This document shows, piece by piece, positions 47,091 through 55,433 of a DNA stretch of 64,000 bases. The stretch covers positions 62,001 to 126,000 of the forward strand of contig NZ_JAAGBB010000003.1 of assembly GCF_018129085.1 (NCBI RefSeq). Reading direction: 5' to 3'. The number at the start of each line of letters is the position of its first letter. Positions within the stretch are counted from its first letter, which is position 1. The notes below the pieces were generated by a model. That model saw nothing but the letters and a program-made list of their open reading frames with translations. It was not told the DNA's origin and made no database searches. The stretch is from Plastoroseomonas hellenica. GTDB taxonomy: Bacteria; Pseudomonadota; Alphaproteobacteria; Acetobacterales; Acetobacteraceae. The position numbers and the translations under genes were made by a program.

Positions 47091-47330
47091 ATGGAGGCCG
47101 AACCCGACCTTGCCGCCGTGGCGGCAGGGGTTGTCGTTGCCTTGCGCGCGATGGCCGACGCGCTGATCGCGCGGGATTTCGGTTTCCAAATCGCGCTTGA
47201 AGAACGGCTGCGGACGGCGATCGCGGAAATTGCGGTGACGCCGGGCAGCAACACCGGCGCGACGGTCGTGCCGCGCGGCCTGCTCGCTGCCCTGCAGAGG
47301 CAGAATCGCGGTGCTTCCGACGAGGAGTGA
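47091..47330 (+). CDS. Hypothetical small protein (79 aa)
   Basis: Unrecognised. A 79-residue, mostly helical protein (AVAAGVVVALRAMADALIARDFGFQIALEERL... ) with no signal peptide; it may form an amphipathic helical bundle. Ribosome site GGAGAGC precedes the ATG. The 159 bases before it are notably AT-rich for this genome (for instance GAGATTTAATTGAAGA), which looks like a promoter region. It precedes the L,D-transpeptidase gene by 90 bases that include a palindrome. Confidence 0.6.
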   Translation: MEAEPDLAAVAAGVVVALRAMADALIARDFGFQIALEERLRTAIAEIAVTPGSNTGATVVPRGLLAALQRQNRGASDEE

Positions 47331-47357
47331 GGCCGACCGGGCTGGCTCGTCGCACCT

Positions 47358-47380
47358 TGTCTTAACTATCTGTTAAGACA
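47358..47380. promoter_or_regulatory. CtrA-like TTAA-N7-TTAA palindrome before the L,D-transpeptidase gene
   Basis: A 23-bp palindrome with perfect 9-base arms (TGTCTTAAC / GTTAAGACA, 5-base spacer). It contains TTAA-N7-TTAA (47362-47376), the binding consensus of the cell-cycle regulator CtrA. It ends 40 bases before the transpeptidase ATG, in the right place for transcription control. It could instead terminate the small upstream gene, though no T run follows. Confidence 0.55.
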
Positions 47381-47420
47381 GTGCCGACGTGCTGCGACTG
47401 CAAGACTTGGCATTGTCGAA

Positions 47421-49025
47421 ATGGATCGGGTATCACCTGATCTCGTGCGCCCTATTCTCATTCTCGCCCTTTCCGCGGCCGTGCCTCTGGGCGCCGCCAT
47501 GGCCAACCCGGTCCCTGCCAGCCTGGCAGCACCCGGCTCTGCTGCGGCCGCGCCGCTTTCCCCGGCTCAGGCGCCGCCGCTGAGCGGCTTCGCCGCCCGC
47601 GATACCGCGCTGCTGGCCCTCGCAGCTCGGCTGCGGGCCGTTGGGACCGATGGCTTCGACCCTGCCTGGTACCCGATCCCGGACGACGCGCTGGCCGCCA
47701 CGGACAACGCCGCTTGGCGCAGCACCCTGGCCGCCGCGACGGACGCGGTGCTGACCGACCTGCTGCTGGGCCGCGGCCGCTTCGTCGGCGGGCGCCCGGA
47801 TATCCGCCGCGATGCTGCCGCCCATCCGCTCGCCCCCTGGCGGGAGGCGCTGGCCACCGGCGCCGATCCCGCCGCCGTCATGGAACGTGTCGCCCTGCTG
47901 CCGCCGGAGGCCGCCGCCTTGCGCACGGCGCTGGCCGAGGCGCGCGCCGTCGCCGCCCGCGGCCCCTTCCCCGCCATCCCGACGGATGGTCCCGGCACCA
48001 TTGAGCCGGGCAGCAGCGATGCCGCCCGCATCCCGATCCTGCGGCGCCGCCTGGCACTCGAGGATCCGGCGCTGGCCGACCTGCCGAGCACCGACAGCGC
48101 GATCTACGACCAGCCCCTGGTCGACGCCGTGAAGCGCTGGCAGGCGCGCGAAGGCTTCGAGGCGGATGGGCGCATCGGCCGCATCACCCTCGCCGCGCTC
48201 AACCAGCCGGCGGAGACGCGGATCAACCAGCTCCGCGTCAATCTCGACATGCGCCGCGGCCTCGTCGCTTCGGAGACCGAGCGCCGCATTGAGGTCAATC
48301 TGCCGCATCAACGCCTGCGGCTGCTGGAGGGCAACCGCGAGACCTTGGCGATGAACGTCGTCGTCGGTCGGCCGGACCGCGCCACGCCGTTGATGCGCGT
48401 GCGCATGACGGCGGTCCAGTTCAACCCGAGCTGGGGCGTGCCGGAGCGCAACGCGCGCGACGACCTGCTTCCCCGCTTCCGCCGCGATCCCGCTGGCATG
48501 CAGGCGCGCGGCTTCCGCCTCTATCAGGTCGTGGGCGGCGAACGCACGGAAGTCGATCCGACGACGCTCGACTGGTCCAGCTTCACCCGGACCAATTTCC
48601 CCTATTTCATTCGTCAGGACGCGGGCGATGCGAATGCGCTCGGTCGCATCAAGTTCATCATGCCGAACGGCGAAGATATCTACATGCATGACACGCCGGA
48701 CCGGCATCTGTTCCGCCGTCCGGACCGCGCCTTCTCCTCCGGCTGCATCCGACTCGAACGTCCCATGGAAATGCTCGACGCCGCGCTCGCCGGCACCGCG
48801 GGCTGGGATCGCGCCCGCGTGCAACGGGCACTCGACAGCCGCGCCACCGCCGGGGTCACGATCGCGCGTTCCATCCCGGTGGCCCTTCTCTACACCACCG
48901 CGGTGGTGCAGGACGGCCGCGTCTCCATGCGCCAGGACATTTACGGCCTTGACCGGTCCTACATGCGCGCGATGGAAGCCGGCGATCCCCGTCAGCGGGT
49001 CGCCGCGCGCAACGCCAGCCGCTGA
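47421..49025 (+). CDS. L,D-transpeptidase (YcbB-like, periplasmic)
   Basis: A 534-residue cell-wall enzyme. A signal peptide (LILALSAAVPLGAAMA) is followed by an Ala-rich helical region, a peptidoglycan-binding domain (about 200-265; YDQPLVDAVKRWQAREGF), and a YkuD catalytic domain (about 285-470) with YMHDTPDRHLFRRPD and SSGCIRLE holding the nucleophile Cys442. It forms 3-3 cross-links or anchors proteins to peptidoglycan. It is followed six bases later by a DUF882 peptidase-like gene, a standing pair in many alphaproteobacteria. Confidence 0.92.
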   Translation: MDRVSPDLVRPILILALSAAVPLGAAMANPVPASLAAPGSAAAAPLSPAQAPPLSGFAARDTALLALAARLRAVGTDGFDPAWYPIPDDALAATDNAAWRSTLAAATDAVLTDLLLGRGRFVGGRPDIRRDAAAHPLAPWREALATGADPAAVMERVALLPPEAAALRTALAEARAVAARGPFPAIPTDGPGTIEPGSSDAARIPILRRRLALEDPALADLPSTDSAIYDQPLVDAVKRWQAREGFEADGRIGRITLAALNQPAETRINQLRVNLDMRRGLVASETERRIEVNLPHQRLRLLEGNRETLAMNVVVGRPDRATPLMRVRMTAVQFNPSWGVPERNARDDLLPRFRRDPAGMQARGFRLYQVVGGERTEVDPTTLDWSSFTRTNFPYFIRQDAGDANALGRIKFIMPNGEDIYMHDTPDRHLFRRPDRAFSSGCIRLERPMEMLDAALAGTAGWDRARVQRALDSRATAGVTIARSIPVALLYTTAVVQDGRVSMRQDIYGLDRSYMRAMEAGDPRQRVAARNASR

Positions 49026-49031
49026 GTGACA

Positions 49032-49709
49032 ATGACGCGTCTCTTCCATACGGATCACTGCCCTTGCTGCGCCGCCGACGAGCCGGATGCAGCGCCATCT
49101 CCCCTTCGGCGCAATCTGCTGCGCGGCGCCGTCGGGCTTCTCACCCTCTCCGCCATGGCCTGCGCACCGGTCGCGCCGCCGCAGACCGCCGGCACGACCG
49201 ATGCCCCGCCGCCCGATCCGTCCGGCGCAGCCGGCGCGCCGCGCACGCCGGCCGGCGCCAGCGGCGCACCCCGCGTCGTCCGCATCCGCCGCGTCCAGAC
49301 CGGCGAGAGCTTTGCTGGGGTCTACTGGCGCGATGGCCGCTATGACCGGGAAGCGCTGTCGAAGCTAAACCAGGTCTTCCGTGATCCTTCGCGCGATGAG
49401 GTCACACCGATGGATCCGCGCCTCTTTGACGTGCTGCACACGATCGCTACGCATATGCAGAGCGAAGACCATTTCGACGTGATCAGCGGCTATCGCGCGC
49501 CCGAGACCAACGCCGCGGGTGCCCGGCGCTCCCGCCGCGTCTCCCGCGTGTCGCTGCACATGTCGGGCATGGCGGCCGATGTCCGGCTGGCCGACCGCAA
49601 TCCGCTGCAGATGGCGCGCCTGGCGGCCGAGCTGCAGACCGGCGGCGTCGGCCTCTACCGCCGCGACGGCTTCGTCCACCTGGATTGCGGCCCCGCCCGC
49701 CGCTGGTAG
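49032..49709 (+). CDS. DUF882 (YcbK-like, M15-type) periplasmic protein
   Basis: A 225-residue protein. It has a Tat-like or lipoprotein-like N-terminus (LRRNLLRGAVGLLTLSAMACAPV), a Pro/Ala-rich linker, and a zinc-peptidase-like domain: ISGYRAPETNAA, then VSLHMSGMAADVRLAD (metal-site His and Asp) and FVHLDCGP at the end. Such proteins are related to D,D- or L,D-carboxypeptidases. A GTG at 49026 is an alternative start. It follows the L,D-transpeptidase closely, so the two probably share cell-wall remodelling. Confidence 0.88.
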   Translation: MTRLFHTDHCPCCAADEPDAAPSPLRRNLLRGAVGLLTLSAMACAPVAPPQTAGTTDAPPPDPSGAAGAPRTPAGASGAPRVVRIRRVQTGESFAGVYWRDGRYDREALSKLNQVFRDPSRDEVTPMDPRLFDVLHTIATHMQSEDHFDVISGYRAPETNAAGARRSRRVSRVSLHMSGMAADVRLADRNPLQMARLAAELQTGGVGLYRRDGFVHLDCGPARRW

Positions 49710-49713
49710 CGGA

Positions 49714-49728
49714 TCCGCCTCGGGCGGA
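49714..49728 (+). terminator. Hairpin between convergent DUF882 and DUF5675 genes
   Basis: A perfect 6-bp stem TCCGCC-TCG-GGCGGA begins four bases after the DUF882 stop. It is symmetric and could serve both converging transcripts. Confidence 0.45.
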
Positions 49729-49765
49729 AAGAGCCGTGGGCGAGGAGATGCCCCGCCCGGCAGGG

Positions 49766-50314
49766 TCAGCGGCCGAAGGGGCTCCAGCCCGGCTCGACCG
49801 GTTGCATGGTGCACATGTTGGTGCCGCCGAACATGCCCCGGAACAGGAAGGGGCTGGGATGCGAGACCTTCTGTTCGAACTTGCCGGTCTGGCTGACGAT
49901 CTTGATGCGGATCTCGTCCTTCGCCTTCGAAAGCCGCGCCTGGAGGCTCTTGTAGGCTGCGGTCGAACCGGTGATCGCCGCCTTCTTCGCGGTCTTGTCC
50001 CAGTTGCCGACCAGGATGCAGCCTTCCGAATGCGTCGCCTTGTTGCCGACGTGGATGCGCACGCCCTTGTAGCGGGGCACGCCGATCAGCAGCGGCACCA
50101 GACGGCCCAGCCCCTTCGCCTCGTATTTGTCGGAGAAGCGCGGGCTCTCGGTGAGCTGCACCTGGTAGTCGCCGGTCGGGATGGCGGTCACCGCCTTGAT
50201 TTTCTCCAGGCGCTCGACATCCTCGAGCGTGAAGCACTGGAACACGCCGTCGACTGCCAAGGTGCCGATGGTGGCATCCTCGATTTCGATGAAGCGGGTC
50301 AGGGTGAGTTTCAT
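49766..50314 (-). CDS. DUF5675 family protein
   Basis: A 182-residue protein matching the DUF5675 pattern: LTRFIEIEDATIGTLAVDG, then FTLEDVER, AIPTGDYQVQL, and the motif RIHVGNKATHSEGCILVGN. That last stretch (His ... SEGC) resembles the YkuD transpeptidase active-site sequence. It is richer in lysine and glutamate than its neighbours and its family is common in phages, so horizontal origin is possible. GAGG lies five bases before the ATG at 50314; an ATG at 50335 is the alternative. Function not established. Confidence 0.82.
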   Translation of the reverse strand: MKLTLTRFIEIEDATIGTLAVDGVFQCFTLEDVERLEKIKAVTAIPTGDYQVQLTESPRFSDKYEAKGLGRLVPLLIGVPRYKGVRIHVGNKATHSEGCILVGNWDKTAKKAAITGSTAAYKSLQARLSKAKDEIRIKIVSQTGKFEQKVSHPSPFLFRGMFGGTNMCTMQPVEPGWSPFGR

Positions 50315-50423
50315 GGCTGCCTCGTCACTGGACATAGTACCGATATCGAAATGATATATCCTTGGCGATTCACGGCTGCGTGTCGTGCCCCATGAGGTAC
50401 GGCAGCTTCCTCGGGACTGACGT

Positions 50424-51620
50424 CTAACCCTGGCGTCCGCCGCCTCTGGCCGGTCCTTGCCACCAGGGGGCGGCTGCCGGGCCGGTCTGGCCAGGCAGGG
50501 GGGCCGGTACGGGCGTCGGCAATGGTGCGGTTCCCCAGGGGCTGCCAGCGCCTCCAGCCGAGCCTCCCGCTGGCTGCGTGCCGCCTTGACCCCAGGGCGA
50601 TGGGGATGGCTGGGACGACCCTTCCCCGCTCCAGGGCGGCGGCTCGGCCGGGGCTTCCGGCTCGAGGTCGGGCAGTGGTCCCGGATCACGCCCGCCCGCC
50701 TGGCGCACCAGCGCCGACACCCGCGCGTCGATCGAGGGATGCGTCGCCGTCAGCCCCGAGAACCAGCTCTTCGCCGGCGGATCGTCCAGGAACATCGCCC
50801 GCACCTGCCCTGGCATCTCCGGCATGGCGCTGCGGCCTTCGATCCGGCGCAGCGCCGAGATCATCGCGTCCGCATCCTGGGTGAGCTCCACCGCACCGGC
50901 ATCGGCCAGGTATTCCCGGTTCCGCGACAGGGCGTAGCGCAGGACGAAGGCGAAGGCATAGGCGATGAAGACCAGTGCCACGCCGATCGCGATTGCAGCC
51001 CCATTGCCGCGGCGATCGGAGGAGCGCCCGATCCGCCAGTTGCGGAACAGCAGCTCGACGACCAGGGAGATGACGCCGGCGAAGACCATGGCGATGATCG
51101 CCAGCCGCGAATCGCCATTCCGGATATGGGTCAGCTCATGCGCCAGCACCGCGCGCAGCTCGGCCGGCGTCAGCGCATTCATGAGCCCACGCGTCACCGT
51201 CACCGAACCCTTGTGCAGCGACAGGCCGGAGGCGAAGGCGTTGCGCTCCGCGGTTTCAATGATCGAGAGCCGCGGCATGGTGATGCCGCGCGAGATGCAG
51301 AGATTCTCGAGCAGGTTCCAGAGCTCCGGTTCCTGCTCCCGCGTCACCGGATGCGCGCCGGTGATCATGTCCACGATCACCTGGTTGGCCTTCCAGGCGA
51401 TCAGGAACCAGATGCCGGCGCCGGCGAGCGCCACTCCGAAATACCAGGGGAAGTGGCGCAGCGCGGCGCGGATCGCGAAGGGGAGGCCGCGCGGGTCGTC
51501 GTTGAAGATCAGCGCCAGCCCGAAGGCCATCAGCGCCAGGAGGAAGGGAAACCCGAGCAACAGCAGCCCGGATTTCCACTGGTTGTTCCAGATATGGGTG
51601 CGGAGGCCGTAGCTCTGCAT
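50424..51620 (-). CDS. M48 family membrane metalloprotease (HtpX-like)
   Basis: A 398-residue membrane protein. Two N-terminal helices (about 18-38, 60-76) precede the protease domain with HELTH (161-165) and NREYLADAGAVE, which supplies the third zinc ligand. Two more helices lie at about 173-190 and 205-230. The last ~95 residues are an unusual Pro/Gly/Ser/Trp-rich tail (PPWSGEGSSQPSPSPW). It likely degrades misfolded membrane proteins. It lies 25 bases after lemA in the same operon. Confidence 0.9.
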   Translation of the reverse strand: MQSYGLRTHIWNNQWKSGLLLLGFPFLLALMAFGLALIFNDDPRGLPFAIRAALRHFPWYFGVALAGAGIWFLIAWKANQVIVDMITGAHPVTREQEPELWNLLENLCISRGITMPRLSIIETAERNAFASGLSLHKGSVTVTRGLMNALTPAELRAVLAHELTHIRNGDSRLAIIAMVFAGVISLVVELLFRNWRIGRSSDRRGNGAAIAIGVALVFIAYAFAFVLRYALSRNREYLADAGAVELTQDADAMISALRRIEGRSAMPEMPGQVRAMFLDDPPAKSWFSGLTATHPSIDARVSALVRQAGGRDPGPLPDLEPEAPAEPPPWSGEGSSQPSPSPWGQGGTQPAGGSAGGAGSPWGTAPLPTPVPAPLPGQTGPAAAPWWQGPARGGGRQG

Positions 51621-51645
51621 CGCGTCCTCCGATGGACCCGTTCAG

Positions 51646-52203
51646 TCAGAATTTGACCTGCGGCGTCGTCTTCACCGCCGCCTTCTCGGCCTCGTCGAGC
51701 TCGAAGAAGGCGCGCTCACGGAAGCCGAGGCTGCCTGCGAAGAACACCGCCGGCACGCTCTCGCGCATCGCGTTATACTCGCTGACGGCGTTGTTGTAGA
51801 AGCGCCGCGCCGCCGCGATCTTGTTCTCGATGTCGCTCAGCTCGCGCTGCAGGCCCATGAAATTCTCGTTCGCCTTGAGGTCCGGATAGGCCTCCGACAG
51901 CGCGAAGAGCTGGCGCAGCGCGCCGCTGAGCTGGTTCTCCGCGACCGCCTGCTGCTGCGGCCCACTCGCGGTGGCGGCGGCATTGCGGGCGGCGATCACC
52001 GCTTCCAGCGTCTGCCGCTCATGCGCGGCATAGCCCTTCACGGTCTCGACGAGGTTCGGGATCAGGTCATGGCGAAGCTTGAGCTGCACGTCGACATCGG
52101 ACCAGGCCTGGTTGGTCGTCTGCCGCATCGCAACCAGCCGGTTGTAGGTGACGACCAGCCAGAGCAGCAGGAGGACGATGACGCCAAGGAAAATCCATTC
52201 CAT
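51646..52203 (-). CDS. lemA: LemA family protein
   Basis: A 185-residue protein with one N-terminal membrane helix (IFLGVIVLLLLWLVVTYNRLV) and a helical domain carrying the family landmarks QAWSDVDVQLKLRHDLIPNL, AYPDLKANENFMGLQ and ARRFYNNAVSEYN. LemA and M48 proteases are regularly adjacent; here they are an operon with a 25-base gap. Exact role unknown. Confidence 0.93.
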   Translation of the reverse strand: MEWIFLGVIVLLLLWLVVTYNRLVAMRQTTNQAWSDVDVQLKLRHDLIPNLVETVKGYAAHERQTLEAVIAARNAAATASGPQQQAVAENQLSGALRQLFALSEAYPDLKANENFMGLQRELSDIENKIAAARRFYNNAVSEYNAMRESVPAVFFAGSLGFRERAFFELDEAEKAAVKTTPQVKF

Positions 52204-52347
52204 GAGGGAAGCAGCCTTTCGTTGCGCGGGCGCTGCATTCTAGGGATTCGCCGCGGCGCGTGACAGAGTGCTGATTGGGAGGAAAACCCCAAGCGCCGGA
52301 GGTAAGAGCGCAGAATTCCGGATCGGAAAAGTAACATCGCGCACTGG

Positions 52348-52365
52348 CCCCGGCTGCCGCCGGGG
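52348..52365 (-). terminator. Hairpin right after the histidine kinase stop
   Basis: A perfect 7-bp stem CCCCGGC-TGCC-GCCGGGG touches the kinase stop codon. It probably ends the two-component operon transcript, though there is no T run. Confidence 0.5.
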
Positions 52366-53817
52366 TCAGGCCGGCAGCGTCACCACTGCCGTCAGCCCCA
52401 CCCCGGCCCGGTTGCGCAGCACCACGTCGCCGCCATGGGCGCGGAGGATGTTGCGCGCGATCGGCAGCCCGAGGCCGGTGCCCCCGGTTTCCCGGTTGCG
52501 GCTGGTCTCCAGGCGCCGGAACGGCTGGAAGACGTTTTCCATCTCGTTCTCGGGAATGCCCGGCCCGTCATCCTCGATCGTCAGCCGCACCATGCCGCCC
52601 TGTGGCTGGGACAGGGACAGGCGCGCCGCGCCGCCGTAGTTCAGGGCGTTGCGGACCAGGTTGACGAGCGCCCGCTTCAGCGCCACCGGTCTTGCCCGCA
52701 GCACCAGCCGCTCCGGCCCTTGATAATCGATCCGCTCGGCAATGTCGGGATGCGAGTCGGTCGCCTCATCGGCGACGGTGCGGCAGAGTGCCGCGAGGTC
52801 GACGGCGGCCGCCGGTTCATGCGCAGCCTCGTCGCGGGCGAAGGCGAGCGTCGCCGCGATCATCGCCTCCATCTCGTCGAGGTCGGAGAGCATCTTCCGC
52901 CGCTGCTCGTCGTCGTCCAGGAACTCGGCGCGTAGCCTGAGGCGGGTGATCGGCGTCCTGAGGTCGTGCCCGATCGCCGCCAGCATCTGCGTGCGGTCGG
53001 CGACGAAGCGGCGAATACGCCCGGCCATGGTGTTGAAGGCATGCGCGGCAGTCGCGATCTCGGACGGCCCCTTCTCATCCAGCGGCGGCGCGTTCACGTC
53101 GCGCCCGAGCCGCTCCGCCGCTTCCGCCAGCACCCGGGCCGGCTTGGTCAGCCGCGCCACGGCCCAGAGGATCAGCGCGATGGCGGCGACCGTCATCACC
53201 AGGAAGGCCGCGAGGAAGGTCTCCGAATGCCAGGGCCGCGGAGGCGGCAACTCGGCGCGCAGGTTGAGCCAGTCGCCATCCGGCGTCTGCAGCGATGCCA
53301 GGAAACCGAAGGGGCCATTGGCTGCGACCAGCACCTCCCGCGGGCGCAGACGCTCCAGCGCCCGCGCCAGGCGGGACGGCGCCTCGCCCATCAGCATCCG
53401 CTCCCGCGGTTCCTCGCGGTGGCGTGGCGGCGGCGGTGGCGGCTCCTCGCGGTAACGCGGCGGCGGTGGACCGGCGGCGACGACCATCTGCTCCAGCCGG
53501 AACAGCCGCATCGCGCTGAGCGGCGGCGGCGGCATGCCCGGTCGCACCACGGGCTGGTCGGAGATTTCCGCCGTCATCCCGTCCGGAAGGTCGAGCTCCG
53601 CCACCATGCGGCCGCGCGCGAAGGGCGGCGACAGCACCGCGGTGCGCCAGACGCCGAAGCTGCGGGACACGATCTCCCGTGCCTGCGCGTAGCGCTGCAG
53701 GTCGACCCGGTCGAGGGCATGGATGCCGAGCCCCGCCGTCTGCACCGCCATCAAAGCCAGGATCAGCACCAGGGCCGTACGTCCGCCGAGCGATTGCGGC
53801 GCCAGGCGAAGCTTCAT
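52366..53817 (-). CDS. Sensor histidine kinase, EnvZ-like
   Basis: A 483-residue membrane kinase: helix 1 (about 12-32), a periplasmic domain (about 35-198), helix 2 (about 200-222), HAMP, the dimerisation box with phospho-acceptor His284 (AAIGHDLRTPITRLRLR) and a HATPase domain (NLVRNALNYGG, DDGPGIPE, GGTGLGLPIA). The periplasmic domain includes a repeated Pro-rich patch (PPPPRYREEP then PPPPPRHREEP, about 117-137). It is co-translated with the OmpR-like regulator upstream (ATGA overlap). The signal sensed is unknown. Confidence 0.92.
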   Translation of the reverse strand: MKLRLAPQSLGGRTALVLILALMAVQTAGLGIHALDRVDLQRYAQAREIVSRSFGVWRTAVLSPPFARGRMVAELDLPDGMTAEISDQPVVRPGMPPPPLSAMRLFRLEQMVVAAGPPPPRYREEPPPPPPRHREEPRERMLMGEAPSRLARALERLRPREVLVAANGPFGFLASLQTPDGDWLNLRAELPPPRPWHSETFLAAFLVMTVAAIALILWAVARLTKPARVLAEAAERLGRDVNAPPLDEKGPSEIATAAHAFNTMAGRIRRFVADRTQMLAAIGHDLRTPITRLRLRAEFLDDDEQRRKMLSDLDEMEAMIAATLAFARDEAAHEPAAAVDLAALCRTVADEATDSHPDIAERIDYQGPERLVLRARPVALKRALVNLVRNALNYGGAARLSLSQPQGGMVRLTIEDDGPGIPENEMENVFQPFRRLETSRNRETGGTGLGLPIARNILRAHGGDVVLRNRAGVGLTAVVTLPA

Positions 53818-54542
53818 GCGCCCTGCTTCTCGACATCGGCGGCGAGCACATAGCCGCCGCCGCGCACCGTCTTGATGACCGAGGGGTTGCGGCCATCATC
53901 CTCCAGCTTGCGCCTGAGGCGGGAGACGGCGACGTCGATCGCGCGATCGAAGGGCCCGGCCTGGCGGTTGTGGAGCAGGTCCATCAGCATGTCGCGGGTC
54001 AGCACCCGGTTCGGCCGGTCGACCAGCACCAGCAGCAGCTCGTATTCGCCGCCGGTCAGCGCGACCTCGGCGCCGTCCGGGTTGAGCAGGCGGCGCCGCG
54101 CCGGCTCCAGCGTCCAGCCGGCGAAGGTGATGGCGCGTGCCGGCGGCTCCTTGGCGTTGCCTTCGCCGCCCCCCGGCGCCCGGCGCAGCACGGCGCGGAT
54201 GCGCGCATGCAGCTCCCGCGGGTTGAAGGGTTTCGGCACGTAGTCGTCGGCGCCGAGCTCCAGCCCGATGATCCGGTCGGTCTCCTCGCCCATGGCGGTC
54301 AGCATCACGATCGGGACATCGGATTGCTGGCGGAGCCATCGCGCGAAGTCGAGCCCAGGCTCGCCCGGCAGCATCAGGTCGAGCACGACAAGGTGATAAC
54401 GCCCGAGCGGCCAGAGCCGGCGCGCTTCCCGCGCGTCGCGCGCGGCGGAGACGCGCATGCCCTGGCGTTCAAGGAATTTCGACAGCAGATCGCGGATCTC
54501 GCGATCGTCGTCGACAACGAGGATATGCGGTGTGGCGTCCAT
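53814..54542 (-). CDS. OmpR-family response regulator
   Basis: A 242-residue two-domain regulator: receiver (1-125) with Asp11/12, phospho-acceptor Asp55 (LVVLDLMLPG) and the conserved lysine in YVPKPFN; winged-helix DNA-binding domain (about 145-238) with RAIDVAVSRLRRKLE and VRGGGYVL. It partners the EnvZ-like kinase that follows. The ATG at 54542 is preferred over a longer in-frame extension to 54683. It is divergent from the DNA glycosylase (201-base gap). Confidence 0.93.
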   Translation of the reverse strand: MDATPHILVVDDDREIRDLLSKFLERQGMRVSAARDAREARRLWPLGRYHLVVLDLMLPGEPGLDFARWLRQQSDVPIVMLTAMGEETDRIIGLELGADDYVPKPFNPRELHARIRAVLRRAPGGGEGNAKEPPARAITFAGWTLEPARRRLLNPDGAEVALTGGEYELLLVLVDRPNRVLTRDMLMDLLHNRQAGPFDRAIDVAVSRLRRKLEDDGRNPSVIKTVRGGGYVLAADVEKQGA

Positions 54543-54743
54543 GGCTGTTACAATAGCGCGCCGGCGGCGGGTTACACGGGGTAGGTTGTATCCGCCTGTT
54601 GCAGAGGCCGGCTGCGTAGCGTTCCGTTGCCAACAGGTACGCGAGGAAGCCTTGGTGTGGCCCTCAAGGCACGCCATCTGCATTTCACCACCGGCGCCGT
54701 CCCCCTATCCCCTAGCGGCGACCGGCGGACTATAGCGGCGGGG

Positions 54744-55412
54744 ATGCCGAACTCCCCCTCAGGGCTCCCCGCCGCCCCCCTCCTCCTTCCCGATTGGGCC
54801 GAGGCCGGGCTGATCGCCCTGGAGGCGCGGCATCCGGACCTCGCGCGCATCCGCCCCGCCGCCGGCCCCCTGCCCTGGCGCCGGCGCGATCCCGGCTTCG
54901 CCGGCCTGCTGCGCACCATCTGCGCCCAGATGATCTCGAACCAGGCTGCGGGCGCGATCTGGGCCCGCTTCTCGGCGCTGCCCGGCGCGCTGACCCCGGC
55001 CGGCCTGCTGCTGCTGGAGGAGGATGCCCTGCGCGGCGCCGGCCTCTCCCGCCCCAAGGTCGCGCATGTCCGGGCCCTCGCCGCCGCCTGCACCAGCGGC
55101 GCCCTGGACCTCGATGCGGTGGCGCTGCTGCCGGATGCGGAGGCGATCGCTGCGATCGCATGCATCCCGGGCCTCGGTCCCTGGAGCGCATCGGTGCACC
55201 TGCTGTTCGGGCTGCAGCGGCCGGATGTCTTCCCGCCCGGCGACGTGGCGCTCGCTGCCGCTCTCGCCTCGCTGCGCGGCTTGGACGTGCGGCCTTCGCC
55301 CAAGGCGCTGGTGGCGCTCGCGGAGGAGTGGAAGCCCTGGCGGTCCCTCGCCGCGCGGCTGCTTTGGCATCACTGGCGGCATGTCACGGGGCGCGAGGCT
55401 GGGGAGGGGTAG
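54744..55412 (+). CDS. DNA-3-methyladenine glycosylase II family protein
   Basis: A 222-residue base-excision enzyme of the HhH-GPD superfamily. The helix-hairpin-helix is CIPGLGPWSASVHLL (140-154) and the catalytic aspartate is Asp167 in FPPGDVALAAAL. It has no N-terminal TBP-like domain as in E. coli AlkA, so it is the short form. It excises alkylated bases. The start at 54744 excludes an upstream in-frame extension with no coding look. Confidence 0.88.
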   Translation: MPNSPSGLPAAPLLLPDWAEAGLIALEARHPDLARIRPAAGPLPWRRRDPGFAGLLRTICAQMISNQAAGAIWARFSALPGALTPAGLLLLEEDALRGAGLSRPKVAHVRALAAACTSGALDLDAVALLPDAEAIAAIACIPGLGPWSASVHLLFGLQRPDVFPPGDVALAAALASLRGLDVRPSPKALVALAEEWKPWRSLAARLLWHHWRHVTGREAGEG

Positions 55413-55433
55413 GCGCCCTCGCGGTCTACACCC

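Noticed and set aside
49766-50314. Prophage remnant around DUF5675
   Set aside because: Only the one gene has a phage flavour; there are no integrase, capsid or lysis genes and no attachment-site repeats nearby.
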